Shown: one piece after another, positions 1 to 5,182 of the stretch
Layout: the number at the start of each line of letters is the position of its first letter
How positions within the stretch are numbered: position 1 is the stretch's first letter
Assembly (NCBI GenBank): GCA_022867105.1
Contig: JALHVH010000014.1
Location: 1-5,182 of the forward strand
Origin: Candidatus Aminicenantota bacterium
GTDB taxonomy: Bacteria; Acidobacteriota; Aminicenantia; Aminicenantales; Saccharicenantaceae
Reading direction: 5' to 3'
Length of the DNA stretch: 5,182 nt
Program-made: the position numbers and the translations under genes
Notes under the pieces: generated by a model
The model's input: the letters and a program-made list of their open reading frames with translations, nothing else
Told to the model about the DNA's origin: nothing
Database searches by the model: none

Positions 1-1
1 C

Positions 2-1009
2 CTCACGGGCGGCATCGGCGCCGCGGGGGACATCGAGGGCTTCGGCCCGGCCTACGACCTGCCCAATGCGACCGGCTACGCCGAGACCTGCGCCACGATC
101 GCCTACGCCCTCTGGAACTGGCGGATGTCGCTCTACCACGCCGACGCCAAGTACATGGACCTCTTCGAGCGGGCAGCGTACAACGCTTTCCTTTCGGGAT
201 ACGGGATGAGCGGAGACCGGTTCTTCTATCCCAACCCTCTCGCCTCGGATGGCCGGCACCAGCGGACGCCCTGGTTCGACTGCGCCTGCTGCCCGCCGAA
301 CATCGCCCGGTTCATCGCCGAACTCGGCGGTTTCGCCTACGGCGTCGAGGGCAACAAAGTTTACGTGAACCTCTACGGCCATGGCACGGCGAACATAACG
401 ACGAAGGCCGGGAAGGTGGCCCTCGTACAGACGACCGATTACCCGTGGACGGGCGACATCACGATCGGCGTCGCGCCGGAGAAGCCGGCCGACCTGACCC
501 TGATGGTCCGCGTCCCCGGTTGGGCGTTGGGTAAGCCCCTGCCGGGCGACCTCTACCGATACGCGGGCGAGACGAAAGGACAGCCCGTCATCAAGGTTAA
601 CGGAGAGGCCGTGGCCCTCAACATAGAGAAAGGCTATGTGCCGGTCGCGAGGACGTGGCAGAAAGGCGATACGGTCGAGATCTCGCTTCCGATGGAAGCG
701 CGCCGCGTGCTGGCCAACGCTGACCTCAAGTCCGACGCCGGCCTGGTTGCCGTCGAGCGCGGCCCGCTCGTCTATTGCGCCGAGTTCCCCGACAACAGCG
801 GACGCGTGATGCCGCTCATCCTCGAGGACGGGGCGGTCCTCAAGGCCGAAGCCCGGCCCGATCTTCTCAACGGCCTGACCATAATCACGGCCGACTTGGC
901 AAAGAAGATCACACTCATCCCATATTACGCCTGGGCCCACCGCGGCCCGGGCGAGATGGCGGTCTGGCTGTCTCGCCGCTCCGACGCCATGGCTACAAGG
1001 AGAGATTGA
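2..1009 (+). CDS. GH127-family (DUF1680) glycoside hydrolase, 5'-partial, C-terminal half
   Basis: Seen: the frame is open from the window edge to a TGA at 1007-1009, giving 335 residues of a protein whose family is usually about 620-680 aa, so the N-terminal half lies outside. The visible part begins with the end of the (alpha/alpha)6-barrel catalytic domain and continues into the C-terminal beta-sandwich. Family knowledge (HypBA1, GH127 beta-L-arabinofuranosidase): a zinc ion is held by Glu, Cys and a Cys-Cys pair, one of which is the nucleophile. All are present: YAETC (Glu 83-85, Cys 89-91), FDCACCPPN (Cys-Cys 287-292) and a general acid/base Glu at 35-37 in IEGFG. It ends in the usual family tail, YYAWAHRGPGEMAVWL. 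The gene is followed 2 bp later by a second GH127 gene, so the two are probably co-transcribed and translationally linked. Inference: retaining hydrolase of beta-L-arabinofuranosides. GH127 also includes enzymes acting on other pectic sugars such as aceric acid, so the substrate is open. Export cannot be judged without the N-terminus. Confidence 0.93.
   Translation, partial: LTGGIGAAGDIEGFGPAYDLPNATGYAETCATIAYALWNWRMSLYHADAKYMDLFERAAYNAFLSGYGMSGDRFFYPNPLASDGRHQRTPWFDCACCPPNIARFIAELGGFAYGVEGNKVYVNLYGHGTANITTKAGKVALVQTTDYPWTGDITIGVAPEKPADLTLMVRVPGWALGKPLPGDLYRYAGETKGQPVIKVNGEAVALNIEKGYVPVARTWQKGDTVEISLPMEARRVLANADLKSDAGLVAVERGPLVYCAEFPDNSGRVMPLILEDGAVLKAEARPDLLNGLTIITADLAKKITLIPYYAWAHRGPGEMAVWLSRRSDAMATRRD
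997..1003 (+). promoter_or_regulatory. Shine-Dalgarno fixing the start of the second GH127 gene
   Basis: AAGGAGA lies 8 bases upstream of the ATG at 1012, inside the last codons of the preceding gene. The frame is also open upstream to an ATG at 775, but that stretch is Arg/Pro/Gly-rich shadow of the first hydrolase gene. The SD and the signal peptide that begins at 1012 both choose the downstream ATG. The site lying inside the upstream gene suggests translational coupling. Confidence 0.8.
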
Positions 1010-1011
1010 AG

Positions 1012-3045
1012 ATGAAGAAGCTCACTCTGAAAATCATTGGCCTGTTCGTTTTGACGGGCGTCCTCGCTTTTTCCCAGGGCGGAAGCGCCGTGAAAAAAGA
1101 TTATCCCATACGGCCGGTGGATTTCACCAAGGTCCAGATAACGGACGTGTTCTGGGCGCCGAAGATGAAGACGAACCGGCTCGTAACCATCCCGTTCGCC
1201 ATGAAGAAGAACGAAGAGACGGGGCGGGTCGACAATTTCCGGAAGGCCGCCGGATTGATGAAGGGTGCGTTCCAGGGCAAGCGCTACAACGATTCGGACG
1301 TCTACAAGGTCATCGAGGGAGCGTCGTATTCCCTGCTCCTCCACCCCGACCCCAAGCTCAAGAAGGAGCTCGACGATTTGATCAAAATTATCGGGGCGGC
1401 CCAGGAGCCGGACGGCTATCTCTACACGGCCAGGACCGTGGACCCCAAGAACCCTCCGCCGGGCGCCGGCCCGGAGCGATGGTCGAACCTCCGAGTGAGC
1501 CACGAACTCTACTGCGCGGGCCACATGTACGAGGCCGCGGCGGCGCATTTCCAGGCGACGGGGGACCGGAGCTTCCTCGCCGTCGCGACGAAGAACGCCG
1601 ATTTCCTCGTCCGGACGTTCGGACCCGGGAAGCGGCGGGGGTTCCCCGGCCACCAGGAGATCGAGATCGGCCTCTCCAAGCTCTATCGGATCACGGGCGA
1701 ACGGTCCTATCTCGACCTGGCCAAGTTCTTCCTCGACGAGCGCGGCCGCGATTTCGGCGGCACGAAGCATGGGCCGGACGATCCCTTCGCCGTGTACGAC
1801 TCGGACGAGTACCTGCAGAACCACAAGCCCGTCCTCGAGCAGGATGAGGCCGTCGGCCACGCGGTCCGGGCGATGTACATGTACGCGGGAATGGCCGACG
1901 TGGCGGCGCTCGGTGGCTATCCCGAATACGTCCGGGCCATCGACCGGCTGTGGGAGAACGTCGTCGGAAAGAAGATGTATCTGACCGGAGGCGTCGGATC
2001 GCGGGACGCCGATGAGGGCTTCGGCGAGAACTATGAACTGCCCAACGCGGCCTACGCCGAGACGTGCGCGGCCATAGGGAACGCCCTTTGGAACCAGCGG
2101 CTCTTTCTCCTCCACGGCGACGCGAATTATATCGACGTCCTGGAGCGGGTCATGTATAACGGGCTCATCTCGGGCGTTTCGCTCGACGGCACGCTCTTCT
2201 TCTATCAGAACCCGCTCGAGTCGGCCGACGGATACGGCCGCAGCCCCTGGTTCGAAGTGGCCTGTTGCCCGCCCAATATCGCCCGTTTCCTGCCCTCCAT
2301 CCCCGGATATGTCTACGGCGTGACCGACGATACTCTGTATGTCAACTTGTTCGTCTCGAGCTCCGCCAAGATCGATGTCGGAGGCAAGAAGGACGTCGAG
2401 GTCATCCAGCAGACGCGCTATCCCTGGGACGGATCGGTCAAGATCGGCATCAATCCGGCCCGGATCGCCGATTTCACGCTGGCCGTGCGCATTCCGGGTT
2501 GGGCCCGGAACGTTCCGGGCCCGGGCGGACTCTACAGGTTCTCCGACAAGAACGACCAGGCGGTCGTGGTCCGGCTCAACAACAAGCTCGTGACCCCGCC
2601 GATCGAGAAAGGCTACGCTCTTATCAAGAGGACCTGGAGGACGGGCGACATCGTCAGCCTGTCGATCCCGATGCCCATCCGCCGCGTCGTGGCCGACGAT
2701 CGGGTCAAGGCCGACGCCGGCATGGCCGCACTGGAGCGCGGTCCCATCGTCTTCTGCGCCGAAGGCGTGGACAACGGCGGGGACGCGCTCGACATCGTTC
2801 TCCCGGACGACGCCAGGCTCCAGTCTTTTTTCCGGCCGGACCTCGTCGGCGGCATCGAGATCATCCGCGGACAGGCGGCGGCCGTGGTCGTGTCGAAGGA
2901 CGGGAAGATCGAGGTCCGGCCGCGGGCGTTTTATGCCGTTCCGTATTTCTCCTGGGCCAACAGAGGCGACGGCGAGATGGCGGTTTGGTTCCCGCGGACG
3001 GAAGCGGCGATCCAACCCCGCAAAGACCGCGGCAAGGGAGACTGA
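1012..3045 (+). CDS. Secreted GH127-family (DUF1680) glycoside hydrolase, putative beta-L-arabinofuranosidase
   Basis: The product is 677 aa, a normal length for the family. Residues 1-21 form a signal peptide: MKK, a hydrophobic stretch LKIIGLFVLTGVLAF, and a likely cleavage after AFS (before QGG). There is no lipobox Cys, so a soluble periplasmic or secreted enzyme is expected. After it come the GH127 start (VQITDVFWAPKM), an (alpha/alpha)6 barrel to about residue 450 and a C-terminal beta-sandwich ending YFSWANRGDGEMAVWF. By analogy with HypBA1, the active site is Glu335 (acid/base, in DEGFG), Glu350 and Cys352 (YAETC), and Cys418-Cys419 (ACCPPN; one is the nucleophile and both bind zinc). 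It is clearly paralogous to the gene just upstream across the shared half, and the two were probably made by tandem duplication. Oddity: the loop between LPN and YAETC is one residue shorter than in the upstream paralogue. The next frame starts 2 bp after its stop. Function is family-level; the exact glycan target is inferred. Confidence 0.95.
   Translation: MKKLTLKIIGLFVLTGVLAFSQGGSAVKKDYPIRPVDFTKVQITDVFWAPKMKTNRLVTIPFAMKKNEETGRVDNFRKAAGLMKGAFQGKRYNDSDVYKVIEGASYSLLLHPDPKLKKELDDLIKIIGAAQEPDGYLYTARTVDPKNPPPGAGPERWSNLRVSHELYCAGHMYEAAAAHFQATGDRSFLAVATKNADFLVRTFGPGKRRGFPGHQEIEIGLSKLYRITGERSYLDLAKFFLDERGRDFGGTKHGPDDPFAVYDSDEYLQNHKPVLEQDEAVGHAVRAMYMYAGMADVAALGGYPEYVRAIDRLWENVVGKKMYLTGGVGSRDADEGFGENYELPNAAYAETCAAIGNALWNQRLFLLHGDANYIDVLERVMYNGLISGVSLDGTLFFYQNPLESADGYGRSPWFEVACCPPNIARFLPSIPGYVYGVTDDTLYVNLFVSSSAKIDVGGKKDVEVIQQTRYPWDGSVKIGINPARIADFTLAVRIPGWARNVPGPGGLYRFSDKNDQAVVVRLNNKLVTPPIEKGYALIKRTWRTGDIVSLSIPMPIRRVVADDRVKADAGMAALERGPIVFCAEGVDNGGDALDIVLPDDARLQSFFRPDLVGGIEIIRGQAAAVVVSKDGKIEVRPRAFYAVPYFSWANRGDGEMAVWFPRTEAAIQPRKDRGKGD
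3034..3040 (+). promoter_or_regulatory. Shine-Dalgarno for the VOC gene remnant
   Basis: AAGGGAG lies inside the last codons of the GH127 gene, 7 bases before the ATG at 3048. It supports 3048 as a real start of a third gene of the operon rather than a chance ATG. Confidence 0.65.
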
Positions 3046-3047
3046 GA

Positions 3048-3200
3048 ATGGGCATCCGATACAGGTATCACCATATCGGCATTCCAACAGAGAACGAAGT
3101 TGAGGGCATGGTTCACATCGAGCATCTCAAGATATACGCCACCGACCACGAGTCCAATCCTTTCGGGATTCAGTGGATGAAATATGAAAGCGAATGCCGG
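3048..3200 (+). pseudogene. VOC (glyoxalase/bleomycin-resistance fold) protein, N-terminal fragment, 3' end lost
   Basis: Seen: from ATG 3048 the frame reads MGIRYRYHHIGIPTENEVEG, then HIEHLKIYATDHESNPFGIQ and WMKYESEC. Recalled family pattern (small VOC proteins of about 130 aa): a YHHIGIPT start, a strand with HLKMYVSGYE, and a YGIEWMRFEPDCPLPELV block followed by VPHVAF. The match is good up to the Cys at about 3195 and then disappears. From 3201 on, the same frame is only the antisense of the dus gene, and it stays open until a stop at 3600-3602. If translated, this would give a 184-aa chimera with a meaningless C-terminal part. Only about 50 of 130 residues remain, less than one complete beta-alpha-beta-beta-beta module, so activity is unlikely. 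GC is about 49% by hand count, well below the flanking hydrolase gene. It sits 2 bp after the GH127 stop with its own SD, so it was probably an operon member. Cause: genomic rearrangement or an assembly joint. The family call is from memory of conserved motifs. Confidence 0.7.
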
Positions 3201-4178
3201 TTATCGGTACCAGGTGTCCATGAGCGTCAACAGGTCTTTTTCCGTTCTGATGTGGTAAAATGCGGCGCGGGTCTTGGCCGGGTGGGGATGGACGCGGGCA
3301 TAACGGATGCCGAAGTTGTGGATGATCCGCACCGCGCGCTTCGGGCCGTAGGCGTCGCTCGCCAGCCGGAAGTGGCGGAGGATGAGCTCGCGCTGGTCGT
3401 CGAGCGTGGGCATGAAAGGCTCCCGGCCGGCGGCGAGGTCGCGGGCCTGCCTGAAGATCCAGGGATTTCCGATGGCCCCGCGGGCGGCGGCGACGCCGTC
3501 GACCCCTGTTTCTGCGATCATCCGCAGGGCGTCCGCGGCCGTATGGATATCACCCGAACCGATGATCGTCCTATCAGGGAACTCGCGTTTGACCTTCGCT
3601 AAAAAGCCCCAGTCCGCGCGGCCCGAATATTTCTGGTCCACGCTCCTGGCGTGGACTGAGATCGCGGCGACCCCGGCCTCGAACGCGCCCCCGGCGATCT
3701 TCCAGAAGGCCGCATGGGCCTCGTCCGAGGCGCGGAAGGCCCGGCGGAGTTTGATCGTGACGGGGCGGTCGGGGACGGCGTCGATGACGGCCCGGACGAT
3801 CTCCAGCGCCAGGTCAGGATCGTCCATCAGGTAGCCGCCGCGCTTCCTGGAGATCACCTTGCGGACCGGGCAGGCGAAGTTGAGGTCGATCACGTCGAAT
3901 CCCAGCTCGCGCAAACCGGCCGCCGCCTCGGCCATGGTCGCGGGTCCCGTGCCCATGATCTGGCCGGCGACCGGGCGGTCGGCGTCGTCGATCCTTGTCA
4001 TCTTGCGGCGGCGCCGGATCTCGACCGCGACCTGCCGGTCCAGCATGGCCTCCGTCGTGGTGTAGGCCGCTCCGCACGAGCGGCAGATCAGGCGGTAGGG
4101 GAGGTCACTATATCCAGCCAGCGCGGCCAGCACGACCGGGAATTCGATCTCGATCGCGCCTATTTTAATTGGGGACAC
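3201..4178 (-). CDS. tRNA-dihydrouridine synthase (Dus family), GTG start
   Basis: An FMN enzyme that reduces specific uridines of tRNA to dihydrouridine with NAD(P)H, in the cytoplasm. The product is 325 aa, the usual length. Motifs in order: the barrel start VVLAALAGYSDLPYR (residues 16-29; common form APMAGVTDLPFR), NFACPVRKV with catalytic Cys103, TIKLRR with Lys143 (FMN), SVHARSVDQKYSGRADW with His176, and the FMN-phosphate loops IIGSGDI (205-211) and ARGAIGNPWIF (232-242). After that comes a helical C-terminal domain ending MDTWYR. Substitutions such as AALAGYSD and RGGYL match, as I recall, a divergent Dus clade typical of planctomycetes and relatives, so I do not assign DusA/B/C. The start is GTG at 4176-4178, the only plausible start in frame between the stop at about 4217-4219 and the conserved IKIG. 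It lies inside a 30-bp inverted repeat and has only a weak SD (GGAA, 9 bases upstream). The 3' end meets a truncated VOC gene tail-to-tail, and the gene is divergent from PEP carboxykinase. Confidence 0.93.
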   Translation of the reverse strand: MSPIKIGAIEIEFPVVLAALAGYSDLPYRLICRSCGAAYTTTEAMLDRQVAVEIRRRRKMTRIDDADRPVAGQIMGTGPATMAEAAAGLRELGFDVIDLNFACPVRKVISRKRGGYLMDDPDLALEIVRAVIDAVPDRPVTIKLRRAFRASDEAHAAFWKIAGGAFEAGVAAISVHARSVDQKYSGRADWGFLAKVKREFPDRTIIGSGDIHTAADALRMIAETGVDGVAAARGAIGNPWIFRQARDLAAGREPFMPTLDDQRELILRHFRLASDAYGPKRAVRIIHNFGIRYARVHPHPAKTRAAFYHIRTEKDLLTLMDTWYR

Positions 4179-4262
4179 AATACCAATTTCCGAATTTCCA
4201 AATTCTCCCCTGGATTATACGTTAATTTTTTTAATTCGGAAATTGGTATTGTGTCCCCAATT
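4167..4262. repeat. Perfect 30-bp inverted repeat with 36-nt loop (REP/MITE-like hairpin)
   Basis: Bases 4167-4196 are the exact reverse complement of 4233-4262; all 30 pairs were checked by hand and the next pairs inward and outward mismatch. The arm carries the core GGGGACACAATACC followed by AATTTCCGAATT. The loop (4197-4232) is AT-rich and contains ATTATA and a run of seven T. From memory, hairpins ending in TTGGGGACAC...GTGTCCCCAA are dispersed in many environmental genomes, often near REP-associated (Y1, IS200-like) transposases, so this is probably such an element or a short MITE. No transposase is encoded here. A simple rho-independent terminator is unlikely, because the element sits between two divergent gene starts and the arms are AT-rich. 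The left arm overlaps the first four codons of dus. Confidence 0.85.
4214..4242 (-). promoter_or_regulatory. Possible dus promoter in the loop of the inverted repeat
   Basis: On the minus strand a perfect TATAAT (-10) occupies 4219-4214, with a weak -35 candidate TTTCCG at 4242-4237 (17-bp spacer, 3 of 6 consensus bases). Transcription would start near 4207, giving a leader of about 30 bases before the GTG at 4178 and leaving out the distal arm of the repeat, so the mRNA would not carry the full hairpin. TATAAT can arise by chance in such AT-rich sequence, hence the low confidence. Confidence 0.35.
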
Positions 4263-4280
4263 TATTCTGGGCACGATCAC

Positions 4281-4298
4281 GTGTCTGTCCCCGAAATT
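4281..4298 (+). repeat. Degenerate third copy of the inverted-repeat end motif
   Basis: GTGTCTGTCCCCGAAATT repeats, with a two-base insertion and other changes, the GTGTCCCCAATTT that ends the right arm about 30 bases earlier (4251-4263). It looks like a decayed end of a related REP/MITE unit or a second unit inserted next to the first. A CACGTG palindrome lies just before and overlapping it (4278-4283). The rest of the spacer to the PEP carboxykinase start (4299-4357) shows no convincing promoter; TTGCAT (4297) with TATTTC (4320) at 17-bp spacing is a weak candidate. Confidence 0.45.
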
Positions 4299-4357
4299 GC
4301 ATTTTTAGGATGCCTGTGCTATTTCTTAACCTTATTTCACGAACAGGCCCGGCGCCT

Positions 4358-4372
4358 GAAAAAGGTCGGAGG
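4358..4372 (+). promoter_or_regulatory. Ribosome-binding region of the PEP carboxykinase gene
   Basis: The purine-rich stretch GAAAAAGGTCGGAGG runs directly into the ATG at 4373. The AAAAAGG part is 7 bases from the ATG, the usual spacing. The stronger-looking GGAGG touches the start codon and is too close to act on it. An in-frame ATG at 4310 would add 21 residues without family similarity and has no properly spaced SD, so 4373 is preferred. Confidence 0.5.
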
Positions 4373-5182
4373 ATGGCGACACCGGTCGAAAAATGGGTCG
4401 AGGAACAGGCCAGGCTCTTCGAGCCGAAGAGTATCTACTGGTGCGACGGTTCAGAGGGGGAAGCCCGCCGCCTCATCGAGATGGGAATGCGCGAGGAGAA
4501 GATCGGTTCCCATGATATCTTCCGTGAGCTCAACCAGAAGAACTGGCCAAAGTCCTACCTTCATCGAAGCCATCCCACCGACGTTGCTCGGACCGAGAAA
4601 CTGACCTTCGTCTGTCCCTCGGAAAAGGACCAGGCAGGCCCCAACAACAACTGGATGGCCCCCAAGGAAGCCAAGGCGCTCATGACAAAACTCTCGCGCG
4701 GCGCCATGCGCGGCAAGACCATGTACGTCTTGCCCTACATGATGGGACACCCCGATTCGCCCTATGCCCGGGCCTGCATCCAGATCACCGACGTCTCCTA
4801 TGTCGCCGTCAGCATGCGAGTCATGACCCGCATGGGAAAGCATGTCCTGGACAAGATCGGCGGCCGCGAGACCTTCGTCAAGGGAATCCACTCGGTCGGC
4901 GACTTTGATCCCGAAAAGCGGTTCATCATGCACTTTCCCGAGGAGGGGCTCGTCTGGAGCGTCGGGTCCGGCTATGGCGGGAACGCGCTCCTCGGCAAGA
5001 AGTGCTTCGCCCTCCGCATCGCTTCCTGGCTCGGGCTGAAGCAGGGATGGCTGGCCGAGCACATGGTCATCATGGGGATCGAGGACCTCCATGGCCAAGT
5101 CACGTACATCACCGCCGCCATGCCTTCCGCCTGCGGAAAGACCAACCTGGCCATGCTCGAGTCCGCCCTCCCCGAATACAAG
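4373..5182 (+). CDS. pckG: Phosphoenolpyruvate carboxykinase (GTP), 3'-partial
   Basis: Catalyses oxaloacetate + GTP to phosphoenolpyruvate + GDP + CO2, the entry to gluconeogenesis (or reverse, anaplerotic CO2 fixation in some anaerobes); cytoplasmic. The visible 270 residues of a normally ~600-aa protein run off the window. The start fits the family (KWVEEQARLF...IYWCDGSEGE). Landmarks, by analogy with rat cytosolic PEPCK: Arg73 in VARTEKL (Arg87, oxaloacetate), NNNWMAP (91-97), VSMRVMTRMG (146-155), GSGYGGNALLGKKCFALRIAS (198-218) with Tyr201 (Tyr235) and Lys210 (Lys244, Mn), His230 in AEHMVIMGI (His264, Mn), and the P-loop PSACGKTN (251-258) with the reactive Cys254 (Cys288). The SACGKTN P-loop marks the GTP type; the ATP type has a GLSGTGKTT-like loop. 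There are no internal stops. It is divergently placed from dus with a repeat element between them; no functional link to dus is implied. Confidence 0.96.
   Translation, partial: MATPVEKWVEEQARLFEPKSIYWCDGSEGEARRLIEMGMREEKIGSHDIFRELNQKNWPKSYLHRSHPTDVARTEKLTFVCPSEKDQAGPNNNWMAPKEAKALMTKLSRGAMRGKTMYVLPYMMGHPDSPYARACIQITDVSYVAVSMRVMTRMGKHVLDKIGGRETFVKGIHSVGDFDPEKRFIMHFPEEGLVWSVGSGYGGNALLGKKCFALRIASWLGLKQGWLAEHMVIMGIEDLHGQVTYITAAMPSACGKTNLAMLESALPEYK

Noticed and set aside
775..1011. N-terminal extension of the second GH127 gene from ATG 775
   Set aside because: It overlaps the first hydrolase gene in another frame and reads as low-complexity Arg/Pro/Gly. A good SD and a signal peptide begin at 1012.
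925..3087. 720-codon open frame on the minus strand across the second GH127 gene
   Set aside because: It is antisense to an unmistakable GH127 protein. Its composition is Asp/Arg/Val/Gly-rich with no domain pattern, as expected from GC-rich codon bias keeping the opposite frame open.
3201..3602. Continuation of the VOC frame as a real C-terminal domain
   Set aside because: It is exactly antisense to the conserved C-terminal half of Dus and shows no VOC motifs, so it is treated as read-through shadow.
4233..4262. Rho-independent terminator from the inverted repeat
   Set aside because: The stem is 30 bp with a 36-nt loop and AT-rich arms, no T-run follows the right arm, and both flanking genes read away from it.
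4340..4420. Near-repeat GAACAGGCC at 4341 and in the start of pckG (about 4403)
   Set aside because: Only about 9 bases match and the flanks differ; the most likely explanation is chance in GC-rich sequence.
3714..4604. 296-codon + strand frame spanning dus antisense, the repeat and the pckG start
   Set aside because: It runs through three unrelated sequence types and has no coherent protein features; the pckG frame in the same region is strongly conserved.
4451..5098. 215-codon minus-strand frame over pckG
   Set aside because: Antisense shadow of the PEP carboxykinase gene; His/Asp/Gly-rich with no family similarity.

Overview
This is a GC-rich bacterial window. It looks like a contig from an environmental, carbohydrate-degrading anaerobe, possibly of the Aminicenantota/Acidobacteriota type. 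That guess is low-confidence and rests on general gene style: GH127 paralogues, a GTP-type PEP carboxykinase, a divergent Dus and a REP-like hairpin. No taxonomic marker gene is present.

Left part (1-3200, + strand): an operon-like run of two tandem GH127-family (DUF1680) glycoside hydrolases. The first has lost its 5' end to the window edge. The second (1012-3045) is complete, carries a signal peptide and starts 2 bp after the first one stops. A third frame begins 2 bp after the second hydrolase, has a good Shine-Dalgarno, and encodes the first ~50 residues of a small VOC/glyoxalase-fold protein. Its homology stops at about 3195-3200, exactly where the 3' end of an opposite-strand gene begins, so it is a truncated remnant or marks a rearrangement or assembly joint.

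Right part (3201-5182): two divergent housekeeping genes. A tRNA-dihydrouridine synthase reads leftward (3201-4178), and a GTP-dependent phosphoenolpyruvate carboxykinase reads rightward from 4373 off the window edge. The ~194 bp between them is AT-rich and holds a perfect 30-bp inverted repeat (4167-4196 / 4233-4262) with a 36-nt loop, followed by a degenerate third copy of the same end motif. This looks like a REP/MITE-type palindromic element. It overlaps the first codons of the dus gene, supplies its only plausible start codon (GTG), and has a perfect TATAAT on the dus strand in its loop.

Functionally, the hydrolases would release sugars (probably L-arabinofuranose-type residues) from plant or microbial glycans outside the cytoplasm. 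PEP carboxykinase links the TCA pool to gluconeogenesis, and Dus modifies tRNA. Nothing links the left and right halves in function, which fits a junction near 3200. I see no clear evidence of a novel multi-gene system. The most noteworthy signals are the hairpin element merged with the dus 5' end and the VOC gene cut off tail-to-tail against dus.
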